From the NCBI GenBank assembly GCA_030836925.1, contig JAUPLK010000098.1, forward strand, positions 1 to 6,564: a stretch of DNA of 6,564 nucleotides. Direction: 5' to 3'. Within the stretch, counting starts at the first letter, position 1. Every line of letters starts with the position of its first letter. The stretch comes from Pseudomonadota bacterium. Lineage in GTDB: Bacteria > Pseudomonadota > Gammaproteobacteria > Steroidobacterales > GCA-2729495. The translations under genes and the position numbers were made by a program. The notes under the pieces are model-generated. The model was not told the origin of the DNA. It saw only the letters and a program-made list of their open reading frames with translations, and did not search any database. Below, piece by piece: positions 1 through 6,401 of this stretch.

Positions 1-2
1 AG

Positions 3-428
3 CGCGCGATGTCGGTGGTGATCAGCCACGCCGCCCCCGCCCCGTCCAACGGGCATACCGCAGTGGTCGCGGCAGTTTCCGGCAACGTGCATGACATCGG
101 CCTGCGCGCGCTGGCCGACATGTACCAGCTGGCCGGCTGGCGCGTGATCTACGCCGGTTCGGACGTGCCGATGCTCGATCTGCCGGCCCTGCTCAGCTTT
201 TACGAAGCTGACCTGCTGATGCTCGGGGCGACCCTGGCGACGCATATTCCGCGCATCGAGCAGTCGATTGCCGCCATCCGTGAACGTTGCGAGCGTCCGG
301 TGCGCATCCTGGTTGGTGGCGCCGCCTTCGATGACGCGCCGGAACTCTGGTCGCGTATCGGCGCCGATGGTTATGCGGCCGGTATCGATGAGGCGCTGGC
401 GCTCGGCGCCCGGCTGGTTGGTGCCTGA
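3..428 (+). CDS. Cobalamin (B12)-binding domain protein, 5'-partial; possible C-terminus of a CarH/LitR-type regulator
   Basis: The reading frame is open to the left edge, and the first ATG (position 9) has only eight bases before it, so the true start probably lies upstream and only the C-terminal domain is seen. Counting from that Met, the 139 residues form a B12-binding Rossmann-like domain. The axial-ligand loop is N26-V-H28-D-I-G31 (a DxHxxG motif with Asn for Asp), followed by AGSDVP at 49-54, LVGGAAF at 101-107 and GADGYA at 118-123. His28 would be the lower ligand of cobalamin. The opening residues are Ala/Pro-rich, like an interdomain linker. Such domains occur in methyltransferases, in corrinoid proteins and in MerR-type light sensors (CarH, LitR). 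The sensor reading is inferred from the neighbouring lipid genes; no DNA-binding domain is visible here. It is convergent with the methyltransferase gene, 17 nt apart. Domain call is strong, role uncertain. Confidence 0.85.
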   Translation, partial: RAMSVVISHAAPAPSNGHTAVVAAVSGNVHDIGLRALADMYQLAGWRVIYAGSDVPMLDLPALLSFYEADLLMLGATLATHIPRIEQSIAAIRERCERPVRILVGGAAFDDAPELWSRIGADGYAAGIDEALALGARLVGA

Positions 429-445
429 GACCCGGCGTCCGAGGA

Positions 446-1729
446 TCAGTCCGCGCCTGAAACCGCCGCCAGCCGGCAGTCGGGTTTGTCGAAGACCAGC
501 TGTACCGTGCTGATCGCACGTTCCAGGAAACCCGCCTCGCAGTAGAGCAGATACCACTCCCACATGCGGATGAACTCGTCCGGATAGCCGAGGCTGCGGA
601 CTTCCGGCAGGCGATTCATGAAGCGTTCGCGCCAGATGCGCAGCGTGCGCGCATAGTCGATGCCGATATCGTGCAGGTGGCTGATCTGCAGATCGGTCAC
701 GCGTGCAACAGCCGAGCTGATCGCGCTGATCGATGGCAGCGCGCCGCCGGGGAAAATGTACTTCTGGATGAAATCCACGGCGTGCATGGCCTGCTCGTGG
801 TAGCGGTCGGCGATGGTGATGGACTGCAGCAGCATGCGGCCGGCCGGTTTGAGGCGCTCGCTGCAGATCCGGAAATACTGGTCCATGAAGCCGTGGCCCA
901 CCGCCTCGATCATCTCCACGGACACGAGCTTGTCGTAATGTCCCTGCAGGTCGCGGTAATCCTGGCTCAGCACGGTGATGCGGTCGGCGAGGCCCGCTTC
1001 CAGCACCCGGCGCTGCGCGTAGCTGAACTGGTTTTCCGAAATGGTGGTGGTGGTGACCCGGCAGCCATAGTGGCGTGCCGCATGGATGGCGAGCCCGCCC
1101 CAGCCGGTGCCGATCTCGAGCAGGTGATCGTCGGGCTGCAGTTCCAGTTTGCGGCAGATCAGGTCCAGCTTGTGCCGTGAGGCTTCCTCGAGCGTGGCTT
1201 CGGCGTGCGGGAACACGGCGGCTGAATACATCATCGAGGGATCGAGAAACAGGCTGAACAGCGCGTCACCCAGGTCGTAATGGGCGTGGATATTGCGCCG
1301 GCTGCCGGTGCGTGTATTGCGGTGCTGCCAGTGCGCGAGCCGCAGCAGCGTACTGCCGAGGCGCGCCATACCGGTCTCGAGTCCGTCCATCACTGTGCGG
1401 TCGCTGACCAGCAGACGCATGGCGGCGAGCAGATCGCTGCTGTGCCATTTGCCGGCCATGTAGGCTTCCGCGGCGCCGATGGTGCCGCCGCTGGCAATGT
1501 CCAGCCAGGCGGACAGGTCGGTGATCCGCACCCGTACGTCGATCGATGCCGGCCCGGAAATCCCGCCTGCCACGCTGGTACCGAGCGCATCCTGGATCTG
1601 CAGCCGGCCGTGGCGCAGTGCGCCCAGTTGCTGAAGTACCGCGCGCCGGGCCATGCGCACCGCCAGGCCGGCTTTGCGTTCGCCGGCCTTGCCCTGCGGC
1701 CTGTCGAAGGTGTCGTCGAAGTCGTTCAT
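446..1729 (-). CDS. Cyclopropane-fatty-acyl-phospholipid synthase family methyltransferase (first copy, non-canonical active site)
   Basis: Predicted 427-residue SAM-dependent methyltransferase of the CFA/mycolic-acid synthase family, which acts on double bonds of phospholipid acyl chains at the cytoplasmic membrane. Residues 1 to about 140 form the N-terminal domain typical of full-length bacterial CFA synthases. The catalytic domain follows, with YDLGDALFSLFLD at 151-163, the SAM-binding loop LEIGTGWGG at 204-212, VSVEMIEAVG at 269-278 (Glu275 matches the catalytic Glu of E. coli Cfa), KYIFPGG at 323-329 and DIGIDYARTL at 354-363. By eye, the Cys and His of the E. coli bicarbonate site are replaced by Ala170 and Gln302, so the product may not be a cyclopropane. 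The start is the ATG at 1729, which overlaps the upstream DUF1365 stop in an ATGA and has a GGGA six bases before it; a longer frame to 1780 would overlap that gene by about 50 bases. Last gene of the leftward operon. Confidence 0.93.
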   Translation of the reverse strand: MNDFDDTFDRPQGKAGERKAGLAVRMARRAVLQQLGALRHGRLQIQDALGTSVAGGISGPASIDVRVRITDLSAWLDIASGGTIGAAEAYMAGKWHSSDLLAAMRLLVSDRTVMDGLETGMARLGSTLLRLAHWQHRNTRTGSRRNIHAHYDLGDALFSLFLDPSMMYSAAVFPHAEATLEEASRHKLDLICRKLELQPDDHLLEIGTGWGGLAIHAARHYGCRVTTTTISENQFSYAQRRVLEAGLADRITVLSQDYRDLQGHYDKLVSVEMIEAVGHGFMDQYFRICSERLKPAGRMLLQSITIADRYHEQAMHAVDFIQKYIFPGGALPSISAISSAVARVTDLQISHLHDIGIDYARTLRIWRERFMNRLPEVRSLGYPDEFIRMWEWYLLYCEAGFLERAISTVQLVFDKPDCRLAAVSGAD

Positions 1730-2481
1730 GCGGCGTCCCGTTTGGCGGGGCGATCGTATACCGGCGTGCGCTTGCGCCACAGCTTCAGGGCTTGCCAGTG
1801 GATCAGGCTGGTCACGCGCAGGGTCGCCAGGGGGTCGGTGGCGAGTACCCGGGCCAGTGCTCCGGAGCTGATCGGCTGCCGTTCGAAATTCAGGTGGGCA
1901 TCGAAACGCCGCGCGCCGTCGCGCCAGTTTTCCAGCGCCAGCGCCAGCCGCTCACCGGGCGGTGCCAGTTTGCAGACGTAGTGCATGTCCAGCGGCATGA
2001 AGGGTGAGACATGAAAGGTCTTGGCGAATTCAAAACGCAGTCCGTGGTTGGCAATCGGTCGGCCGCCGGTCAGCACATAGGGATGCATCTGCCGCCAGGG
2101 CATGTTGCTGACTTCGAGCACCACGGCTTCCAGGGTTTCGCCCTGATCGAAGCAGTAGTAGGCGCTCATCGGATTGAAGTTGTAGCCGAAGTAGCTGAAG
2201 TGCGTCAGCAGGCGGATCGGGCCGGCCGGCCGGAAGCCGGCCTGTGCCTCGACCAGGTCGCGGACCGTCCTGTCCAGCGGCACCGTCGCATCACCACAGT
2301 GATCGCTGCGCCTGAAGCGTGCCGGGGCGGCGCGATGCGCCGACCAGAACCAGTAGGGATCGAACAGCGTGTCGAGTTCTGCCAGGTCCACATACATCAT
2401 GAACAGCGAGTAGCGGAAGTCGTGGCGGGCTGGATAAAAGCGCCGATGGCTGACCTGGCCCTTGTAGATGCAGCTGTGCAT
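1726..2481 (-). CDS. DUF1365 family protein (COG3496)
   Basis: A 251-residue protein of the DUF1365 family, whose biochemical function is not established. Family signatures are visible in order: YKGQVSHRRFYPARHDFRY near the N-terminus (6-24), LLTHFSYFGYNFNPMSAYYC at 91-110, EVSNMPWRQMHPYVL at 123-137, KTFHVSPF at 154-161 and TSLIHWQALKLWRK near the C-terminus (224-237). The conserved His, Tyr and Asn residues suggest an enzyme or a lipid-handling protein, but that is inference. No signal peptide is seen. The gene lies between the flavoprotein and a CFA-type methyltransferase, the order in which this family is commonly found. The ATG at 2481 follows the flavoprotein stop by 2 nt and the stop overlaps the next ATG, so translation is probably coupled. 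There is no strong Shine-Dalgarno sequence. The frame stays open far upstream, but that part is antisense-like shadow of the flavoprotein gene. Confidence 0.92.
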   Translation of the reverse strand: MHSCIYKGQVSHRRFYPARHDFRYSLFMMYVDLAELDTLFDPYWFWSAHRAAPARFRRSDHCGDATVPLDRTVRDLVEAQAGFRPAGPIRLLTHFSYFGYNFNPMSAYYCFDQGETLEAVVLEVSNMPWRQMHPYVLTGGRPIANHGLRFEFAKTFHVSPFMPLDMHYVCKLAPPGERLALALENWRDGARRFDAHLNFERQPISSGALARVLATDPLATLRVTSLIHWQALKLWRKRTPVYDRPAKRDAA

Positions 2482-2483
2482 GC

Positions 2484-3794
2484 TCAGGCCACGGCCCTTG
2501 TTCCGGTCATGATCCGCGGGCCGGCTGCCGGGATGCTCATCGGTATACCCGTGCGTTGCCTGAAGGCAGCGCACATCGCGATCGCGCTGCGCACGCCGTC
2601 CTCGTGGAAACCGTAACCCCAGTAGGCGCCGCAGTAGTAGCTGCGATTGACGCCGTTGATCTCTGCATGCCGCTGCTGGGCTGCGATGGTTGCGCGCGTG
2701 TACACCGGGTGAGCGTAGTTCAGGCGTTGCACGATCTGCCGCGGATCCACGGTGCCGGTGTCGTTGAGGGTGAGCAGGAACCGGCGTGGCCCCGGCAGCG
2801 ACTGCAGCCGGGTCAGGTCGTAGGTCACGGAGACGCGTCCCGTGTCCTGTGCGCTGCTGCGATGGTAATTCCAGGCGGCCCAGGCCCGTGTGCTGCGGGG
2901 CATGAGGCGCAGATCGGTATGCAGGACCGCGTCGTTGTCCTGGTAGGCGATGGCGCCGAGGACCTCCCGCTCGGCGGTCGAGGGATCGCGCAGCAGGTGC
3001 AGTGCCTGGTCGCTGTGACAGGCCAGCACGACCTGGTCGTAGCTGGCCTCGGGCCGGCCGCGTGCCTTGATCACCACCCGGTCGGCGTGCCGTTGTATCC
3101 ATTCGACCGGCGTATTGAGCAGCAGCCGCTCGCGGAAGGGCGCGACGATGGCGCGCACGTATTCCCGCGAGCCGCCGCTGACCGTCATCCACTGCGGGCG
3201 TCCGGCGGTCTGCAGCAAACCGTGATTGCGGAAAAAGTGCCCGAAATGACTGGCCGGGAATTCGAGGATCTTTTCCGGTTCCGCCGACCAGATGGCGCCG
3301 GCCATCGGCAGCAGATAGTCGTCGAGCATGGGGCCCCGGAACCCGTGCTGCGCCAGATAGTCACCGAGACTCACGCCCGGTGCCGCCGCCAGCAGCTGGT
3401 CGCTCATGCGGTTGAAGCGCAGGATATCGAGCAGCATCCGGTAGTGGGCCGGGCGCAGCAGGTTGCGGCGCTGCGCGAAGATCGCATCGAACTGCGTGTC
3501 GCCGCGATACTCCACGCCGCTGTCGGCGCAGCGGAAGCTGAAACTCATGTCGGCCGGCTGGTAGGCAACGCCGAGCCCGCGCAGCAGTGCGGTGAGGTGC
3601 GGATAGTTGCGCTCGTTGAACACCAGAAAGCCGGTGTCCATCGCCAGGCGCTGCCCGTCCATGGCCACATCGACGGTGTGGCTGTGACCACCGGGCCGGC
3701 TGTCAGCCTCGAAAATGCTCAGCTCGCAGTGTCTGGCCAGTTGATGGGCGGCATACAGCCCCGAGATGCCGCTGCCGATGATCGCTGTGCGCAT
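2484..3794 (-). CDS. FAD-dependent amine-oxidase-like flavoprotein (COG2907 type)
   Basis: A 436-residue flavoprotein, the usual length for the family. The N-terminal dinucleotide fold contains IIGSGISGLYAA (5-16), an acidic residue at the end of the second strand (FEAD, 28-31) and the GGHSHT motif (35-40), where His replaces the Arg of the usual GGR in amine oxidases and phytoene desaturases. DTGFLVF follows at 53-59. The C-terminal FAD-contact region is YCGAYWGYGFHEDG (387-400). Relatives are annotated as amine oxidases or as cyclopropane/cyclopropene fatty-acid synthesis proteins. In this setting an acyl-chain desaturase or oxidase is the likeliest role, acting with the neighbouring methyltransferases; the substrate is not shown by the sequence. 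The start is the ATG at 3794, preceded on the minus strand by a purine-rich GGGGGAAG ending 3 nt upstream. It is the first gene of the leftward operon, read from the shared divergent region. Confidence 0.92.
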   Translation of the reverse strand: MRTAIIGSGISGLYAAHQLARHCELSIFEADSRPGGHSHTVDVAMDGQRLAMDTGFLVFNERNYPHLTALLRGLGVAYQPADMSFSFRCADSGVEYRGDTQFDAIFAQRRNLLRPAHYRMLLDILRFNRMSDQLLAAAPGVSLGDYLAQHGFRGPMLDDYLLPMAGAIWSAEPEKILEFPASHFGHFFRNHGLLQTAGRPQWMTVSGGSREYVRAIVAPFRERLLLNTPVEWIQRHADRVVIKARGRPEASYDQVVLACHSDQALHLLRDPSTAEREVLGAIAYQDNDAVLHTDLRLMPRSTRAWAAWNYHRSSAQDTGRVSVTYDLTRLQSLPGPRRFLLTLNDTGTVDPRQIVQRLNYAHPVYTRATIAAQQRHAEINGVNRSYYCGAYWGYGFHEDGVRSAIAMCAAFRQRTGIPMSIPAAGPRIMTGTRAVA

Positions 3795-3812
3795 GTTCTT
3801 CCCCCGCAGGGC

Positions 3813-3828
3813 TTATAGTTCCATATAA
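3813..3828. repeat. Short inverted repeat, possible operator
   Basis: TTATA (3813-3817) and TATAA (3824-3828) are perfect inverted copies around the 6-bp centre GTTCCA. The repeat overlaps the TATA-like hexamers in the divergent region, so a dimeric regulator bound here could affect both operons. With only five bases per arm in an AT-rich patch, chance is a real alternative. Confidence 0.3.
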
Positions 3829-3920
3829 CCTGCTTCGTTGCAGCCTGTCCTGCGGATGCAGACTTGAATCAGATTGCGTATCGCTGACGAACTGCCGCTG
3901 GTGCTCCCGTCCGGAGCGAT

Positions 3921-3926
3921 GGAGAA
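3921..3926 (+). promoter_or_regulatory. Ribosome binding site that sets the lipoprotein start
   Basis: GGAGAA lies 7 nt before the ATG at 3934. The alternative in-frame starts, TTG at 3874 and ATG at 3919, have no well-spaced Shine-Dalgarno sequence. Choosing 3934 also gives a lipoprotein signal peptide of normal length. Confidence 0.65.
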
Positions 3927-3933
3927 ATGCCTG

Positions 3934-4563
3934 ATGTCTGCTGCGCAAACGAGCCGCAACCGGTGCCGGAACGGCAGACTGATTCCGATGCTGGTGCTGA
4001 CCGGCTTGCTGGCCGCCTGTGGCCGGGCGCCGGTACCTTTGCCGGATCTCAATGCCTCCTATGAACGCGCGCTGGCACGGACGGCGCCGCTCGCGGTGTC
4101 CTGTGCGCTGGACAGTACCGGCCAGCAGGCGGCCTTCGATCGGCTGCAGACCTACTTCACGGACATGAGTGCGGCCTCGGTGCGGAAGCAGACCGCCCTG
4201 GTCTATGCGCCGGAGGCCTATCTGAATGACACCCTCGTCGGCATCGACGGCGCGGCGCGTATCGAAGCCTATTTCAGTCGTACGATGCAGGACACCCGGG
4301 TGCTCAACGTGCGTTTCCTGGACCGGGCCTCGAGCGGTATCGACTGCTTCGTGCGCTGGGAGATGCGCGTCGAGCACGACGCACTGGCCGGTGGCGAGCC
4401 AGTACTCAGCTACGGTGTGACGCAGTTTCGTTTCGACAAGGAAGGCCGGGTATTGCTGCACAAGGATTTCTGGGATTCCGGCACCGGGCTCTATGAGCAG
4501 TTGCCCGTTCTGGGCCGGGTCCTCGGCCGCATCCGTGCCGCTGCCGAACGGGGTGCCGAGTGA
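3934..4563 (+). CDS. NTF2/SnoaL-like lipoprotein
   Basis: A 209-residue protein. The N-terminus has basic residues (Arg8, Arg10, Arg12, Arg15), then a short hydrophobic stretch (about 17-28) ending in the lipobox L-A-A-C with Cys29, so it is predicted to be lipidated and exported. Gly at +2 rather than Asp favours the outer membrane. Residues about 65-185 have the look of a nuclear transport factor 2/SnoaL-type cone fold: an early helix, the Tyr/Asp segment YAPEAYLND (91-99), IDGAARIEAYF (104-114), then alternating strands through VLSYGVTQFRFDKEGRVLLH (157-176) and FWD. This fold is used by small isomerases, hydrolases and ligand-binding proteins, so no reaction can be assigned. It is the first gene of the rightward operon; its stop overlaps the next start in a GTGA. 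NTF2-family proteins recur in similar lipid-modification clusters. The fold call is from pattern recognition only. Confidence 0.82.
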   Translation: MSAAQTSRNRCRNGRLIPMLVLTGLLAACGRAPVPLPDLNASYERALARTAPLAVSCALDSTGQQAAFDRLQTYFTDMSAASVRKQTALVYAPEAYLNDTLVGIDGAARIEAYFSRTMQDTRVLNVRFLDRASSGIDCFVRWEMRVEHDALAGGEPVLSYGVTQFRFDKEGRVLLHKDFWDSGTGLYEQLPVLGRVLGRIRAAAERGAE

Positions 4564-5591
4564 GCATGCTGATCGATCTGTGCGAGCGCGGTCTGATCCC
4601 CGATGTGATCGCGCGTGCCGGGATGCGCCGGCTGATGGCTGAGCGTCTGGCCACTGAGTCCCTGGATCGCGGACTGGCGGAGGCCGAGCAGTTTCGCCGC
4701 CGGCTGGCCGAGCTGCGCGCGAGTCCGGTGGCCATCGAGACCGACAAGGCCAACGAGCAGCACTACGAGGTGCCGGCGGCATTCTTCCGCCAGGTACTCG
4801 GTGCGCATCTCAAGTACAGCTGCTGCTGGTATGGCGAGGGCGCGCAGGATCTGGATGCCGCCGAAGCCGCCATGCTGCGCCTCAGTTGCGAGCGCGCGGA
4901 ACTTGCCGATGGCCAGCGCATCCTCGAACTGGGTTGCGGCTGGGGTTCGCTGACCCTGTGGATGGCGGCGCACTATCCGCACAGCCGCATCACGGCCGTT
5001 TCCAACTCGGCCTCGCAGCGCGAGTTCATACTCGCCACGGCGCGCGAGCGTGGCCTCGCGAACGTGGAGGTGATCACCGCGGATGCCAACTTTTTCAGTA
5101 CCACCGAGCGCTTCGATCGCGTGGTCTCCGTCGAGATGTTCGAGCACATGCGCAACTACGCCACGCTGCTCGAGCGCATTGCTGGCTGGTTGCGGCCTGG
5201 TGGCAAGCTGTTCGTGCACATCTTCTGTCATCGCACGCTGATGTATCCCTTCACCACCGGCGACAGCCATGACTGGATGGCGAAGTATTTTTTCAGCGGT
5301 GGCCTGATGCCGGCCGAGCACACCCTGCTGTATTTTCAGCAGCAGCTGCGGATCGAGGAGCAGTGGCGGGTGCCGGGCACGCACTACGAGCGCACTTCGA
5401 ACGACTGGCTGGTCCGCCAGGACCAGAACCGCGAGGCCGTGATGGCGGTGCTGACGGAAGCCTATGGTGCCGGAGAGGCCCGGCTGTGGTTCAACCGCTG
5501 GCGCATGTTCTTCATGGCGGTGGCCGAGTTGTTCGGTTATGCCGGCGGCACCGAGTGGTTTGTCGCCCATTACCGCTTCGTGCGGTCCTGA
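4560..5591 (+). CDS. CFA-family SAM-dependent methyltransferase (second copy)
   Basis: A 343-residue class I methyltransferase of the CFA synthase superfamily, in the shorter form related to plant coclaurine N-methyltransferases. The catalytic core holds QHYEVPAAFF (67-76), KYSCCWY (85-91), the SAM loop LELGCGWGSLTLWMA (122-136), VSVEMFEHM (189-197) and LRPGGKLFVHIFCH (211-224). Unlike the first copy, it keeps by-eye counterparts of the E. coli Cfa bicarbonate-site residues: Cys88, Glu195 and His220. The full N-terminal CFA domain is replaced by about 60 helical, charged residues. Likely substrates are phospholipid acyl chains, given the neighbours, but related enzymes methylate amines, so this is inference. 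The GTG at 4560 overlaps the lipoprotein stop and has GGGG six bases upstream; an ATG at 4566 is the alternative. It shares an operon with the DUF1295 gene, which starts 7 nt after its stop. Confidence 0.92.
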   Translation: MSMLIDLCERGLIPDVIARAGMRRLMAERLATESLDRGLAEAEQFRRRLAELRASPVAIETDKANEQHYEVPAAFFRQVLGAHLKYSCCWYGEGAQDLDAAEAAMLRLSCERAELADGQRILELGCGWGSLTLWMAAHYPHSRITAVSNSASQREFILATARERGLANVEVITADANFFSTTERFDRVVSVEMFEHMRNYATLLERIAGWLRPGGKLFVHIFCHRTLMYPFTTGDSHDWMAKYFFSGGLMPAEHTLLYFQQQLRIEEQWRVPGTHYERTSNDWLVRQDQNREAVMAVLTEAYGAGEARLWFNRWRMFFMAVAELFGYAGGTEWFVAHYRFVRS

Positions 5592-5598
5592 TCAGATC

Positions 5599-6372
5599 AT
5601 GAACACCCTGTTGCCGCTGGCGCTGTCCGGACTCACTACCACCCTGGTGCTGATGTTCATCGCCTGGCTGATCAGTCTGCGCACACGCAATATCGCCATC
5701 GTGGATGTGTTCTGGGGCATTGCGATTGCGGGCGCCGGTCTGAGTTGGCTGTGGAACGCACCGGCCGCGGGCACGCGCGGGGTGCTGCTGGTCCTGCTGG
5801 CCACGGTCTGGGCCATGCGCCTCGCCGCCCACCTGCTCTGGCGCAGTCACGGGCAGCCCGAAGATCGCCGCTATCGCGAAATCCGCGCGCGCAACCAGCC
5901 GCACTTCAGCCTGAAGAGCCTCTACCTGGTGTTTGGCCTGCAGGCGGTGCTCGCCTGGCTGGTGGCGATGCCACTGCTCGGTGCGGTCGTGAGCACGGCG
6001 CCGATCGGCAGTCTGGATCGCTTCGGTACGCTGATGTGGGCCTTTGGCCTGGTCTTCGAGTCGGTGGCCGACTGGCAACTCGCCCGCTTCCAGCAGGGTG
6101 GCGGCGCGGCGCGCGGCGTGATGGATACCGGCCTGTGGCGTTTCAGCCGCCATCCCAACTACTTTGGCGAGTTCGTGCTCTGGTGGGGCATCGGCCTGAT
6201 CGCCGTGTCGGGTGGCGCCTGGTGGGCGTTGATCGGGCCGCTGCTGTTGAGCCTGTTTCTGCTCAAGGTCTCGGGTGTGGCCCTCACCGAAAAAGATATT
6301 GCCACGCGTCGTCCCGAGTATCAGGATTACGTGCGGCGCACGAGCGCGTTCGTGCCGCGGCCGCCGCGCTGA
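5599..6372 (+). CDS. DUF1295 integral membrane protein, steroid 5-alpha-reductase-like
   Basis: A 257-residue polytopic inner-membrane protein. Hydrophobic segments lie at about 4-26, 33-52, 60-81, 107-130, 141-157, 192-204 and 207-225. The C-terminal signature of the DUF1295/steroid 5-alpha-reductase/isoprenylcysteine methyltransferase group is clear: DTGLWRFSRHPNYFGEFVLW (176-195), with His185, Asn187, Tyr188 and Glu191, followed by the late EKDIATRRPEYQDYVRRTSA (231-250). In related eukaryotic enzymes this region binds NADPH or SAM, so a double-bond reductase acting on a membrane lipid is reasonable but unproven. The ATG at 5599 is chosen because it gives a membrane-inserted N-terminus and lies 7 nt after the methyltransferase stop; an upstream in-frame start would overlap that gene by over 100 bases. 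There is no strong Shine-Dalgarno sequence, consistent with coupled translation. Confidence 0.93.
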   Translation: MNTLLPLALSGLTTTLVLMFIAWLISLRTRNIAIVDVFWGIAIAGAGLSWLWNAPAAGTRGVLLVLLATVWAMRLAAHLLWRSHGQPEDRRYREIRARNQPHFSLKSLYLVFGLQAVLAWLVAMPLLGAVVSTAPIGSLDRFGTLMWAFGLVFESVADWQLARFQQGGGAARGVMDTGLWRFSRHPNYFGEFVLWWGIGLIAVSGGAWWALIGPLLLSLFLLKVSGVALTEKDIATRRPEYQDYVRRTSAFVPRPPR

Positions 6373-6401
6373 TTGACCTGACACATCACGGGAAGATTTT
6401 C

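Larger units (their letters stand above)
3795..3933. promoter_or_regulatory. Divergent intergenic control region for the two operons
   Basis: These 139 bp separate the start codons of the leftward flavoprotein operon and the rightward lipoprotein operon, so both promoters should lie here. It is locally AT-rich around 3812-3829, in contrast to the GC-rich coding DNA on both sides. That patch carries -10-like hexamers on the plus strand, TATAGT (3814-3819) and TATAAC (3824-3829), and TATAAG and TATATG on the minus strand. None has a convincing -35 at 16-18 bp. I looked for the TGATCC-type -35 of RpoE/ChrR-like ECF promoters and for TGTACA-type LitR/CarH sites and found neither. The location is well supported; the exact promoters are not. 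Confidence 0.55.

Noticed and set aside
429..445. Bidirectional terminator between the convergent genes
   Set aside because: The gap is only 17 nt and I see no stable stem with a T-run on either strand.
2482..3192. Upstream extension of the DUF1365 frame to give a 488-residue protein
   Set aside because: The extra residues lack DUF1365 character, are Arg/Ala/Gln-rich shadow translation, and overlap the flavoprotein gene on the same strand for about 700 bases.
2556..3818. Long plus-strand open frame (420 codons) opposite the flavoprotein gene
   Set aside because: It lies antisense to a gene with clear FAD motifs, has no recognisable domain and is typical of stop-poor antisense frames in GC-rich DNA.
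3877..3882. CGTATC as the -10 of an ECF (RpoE/ChrR-like) promoter
   Set aside because: No TGATCC-like -35 lies at a suitable distance on the same strand.
3703..5570. Two long minus-strand open frames opposite the lipoprotein and second methyltransferase
   Set aside because: Low-complexity His/Gln/Arg-rich translations with no motifs, antisense to well-supported genes.
5512..6384. Minus-strand open frame of 290 codons opposite the DUF1295 gene
   Set aside because: The plus strand has the DUF1295 signature and transmembrane pattern; the antisense product is hydrophilic, Gln/His-rich and unrecognisable.
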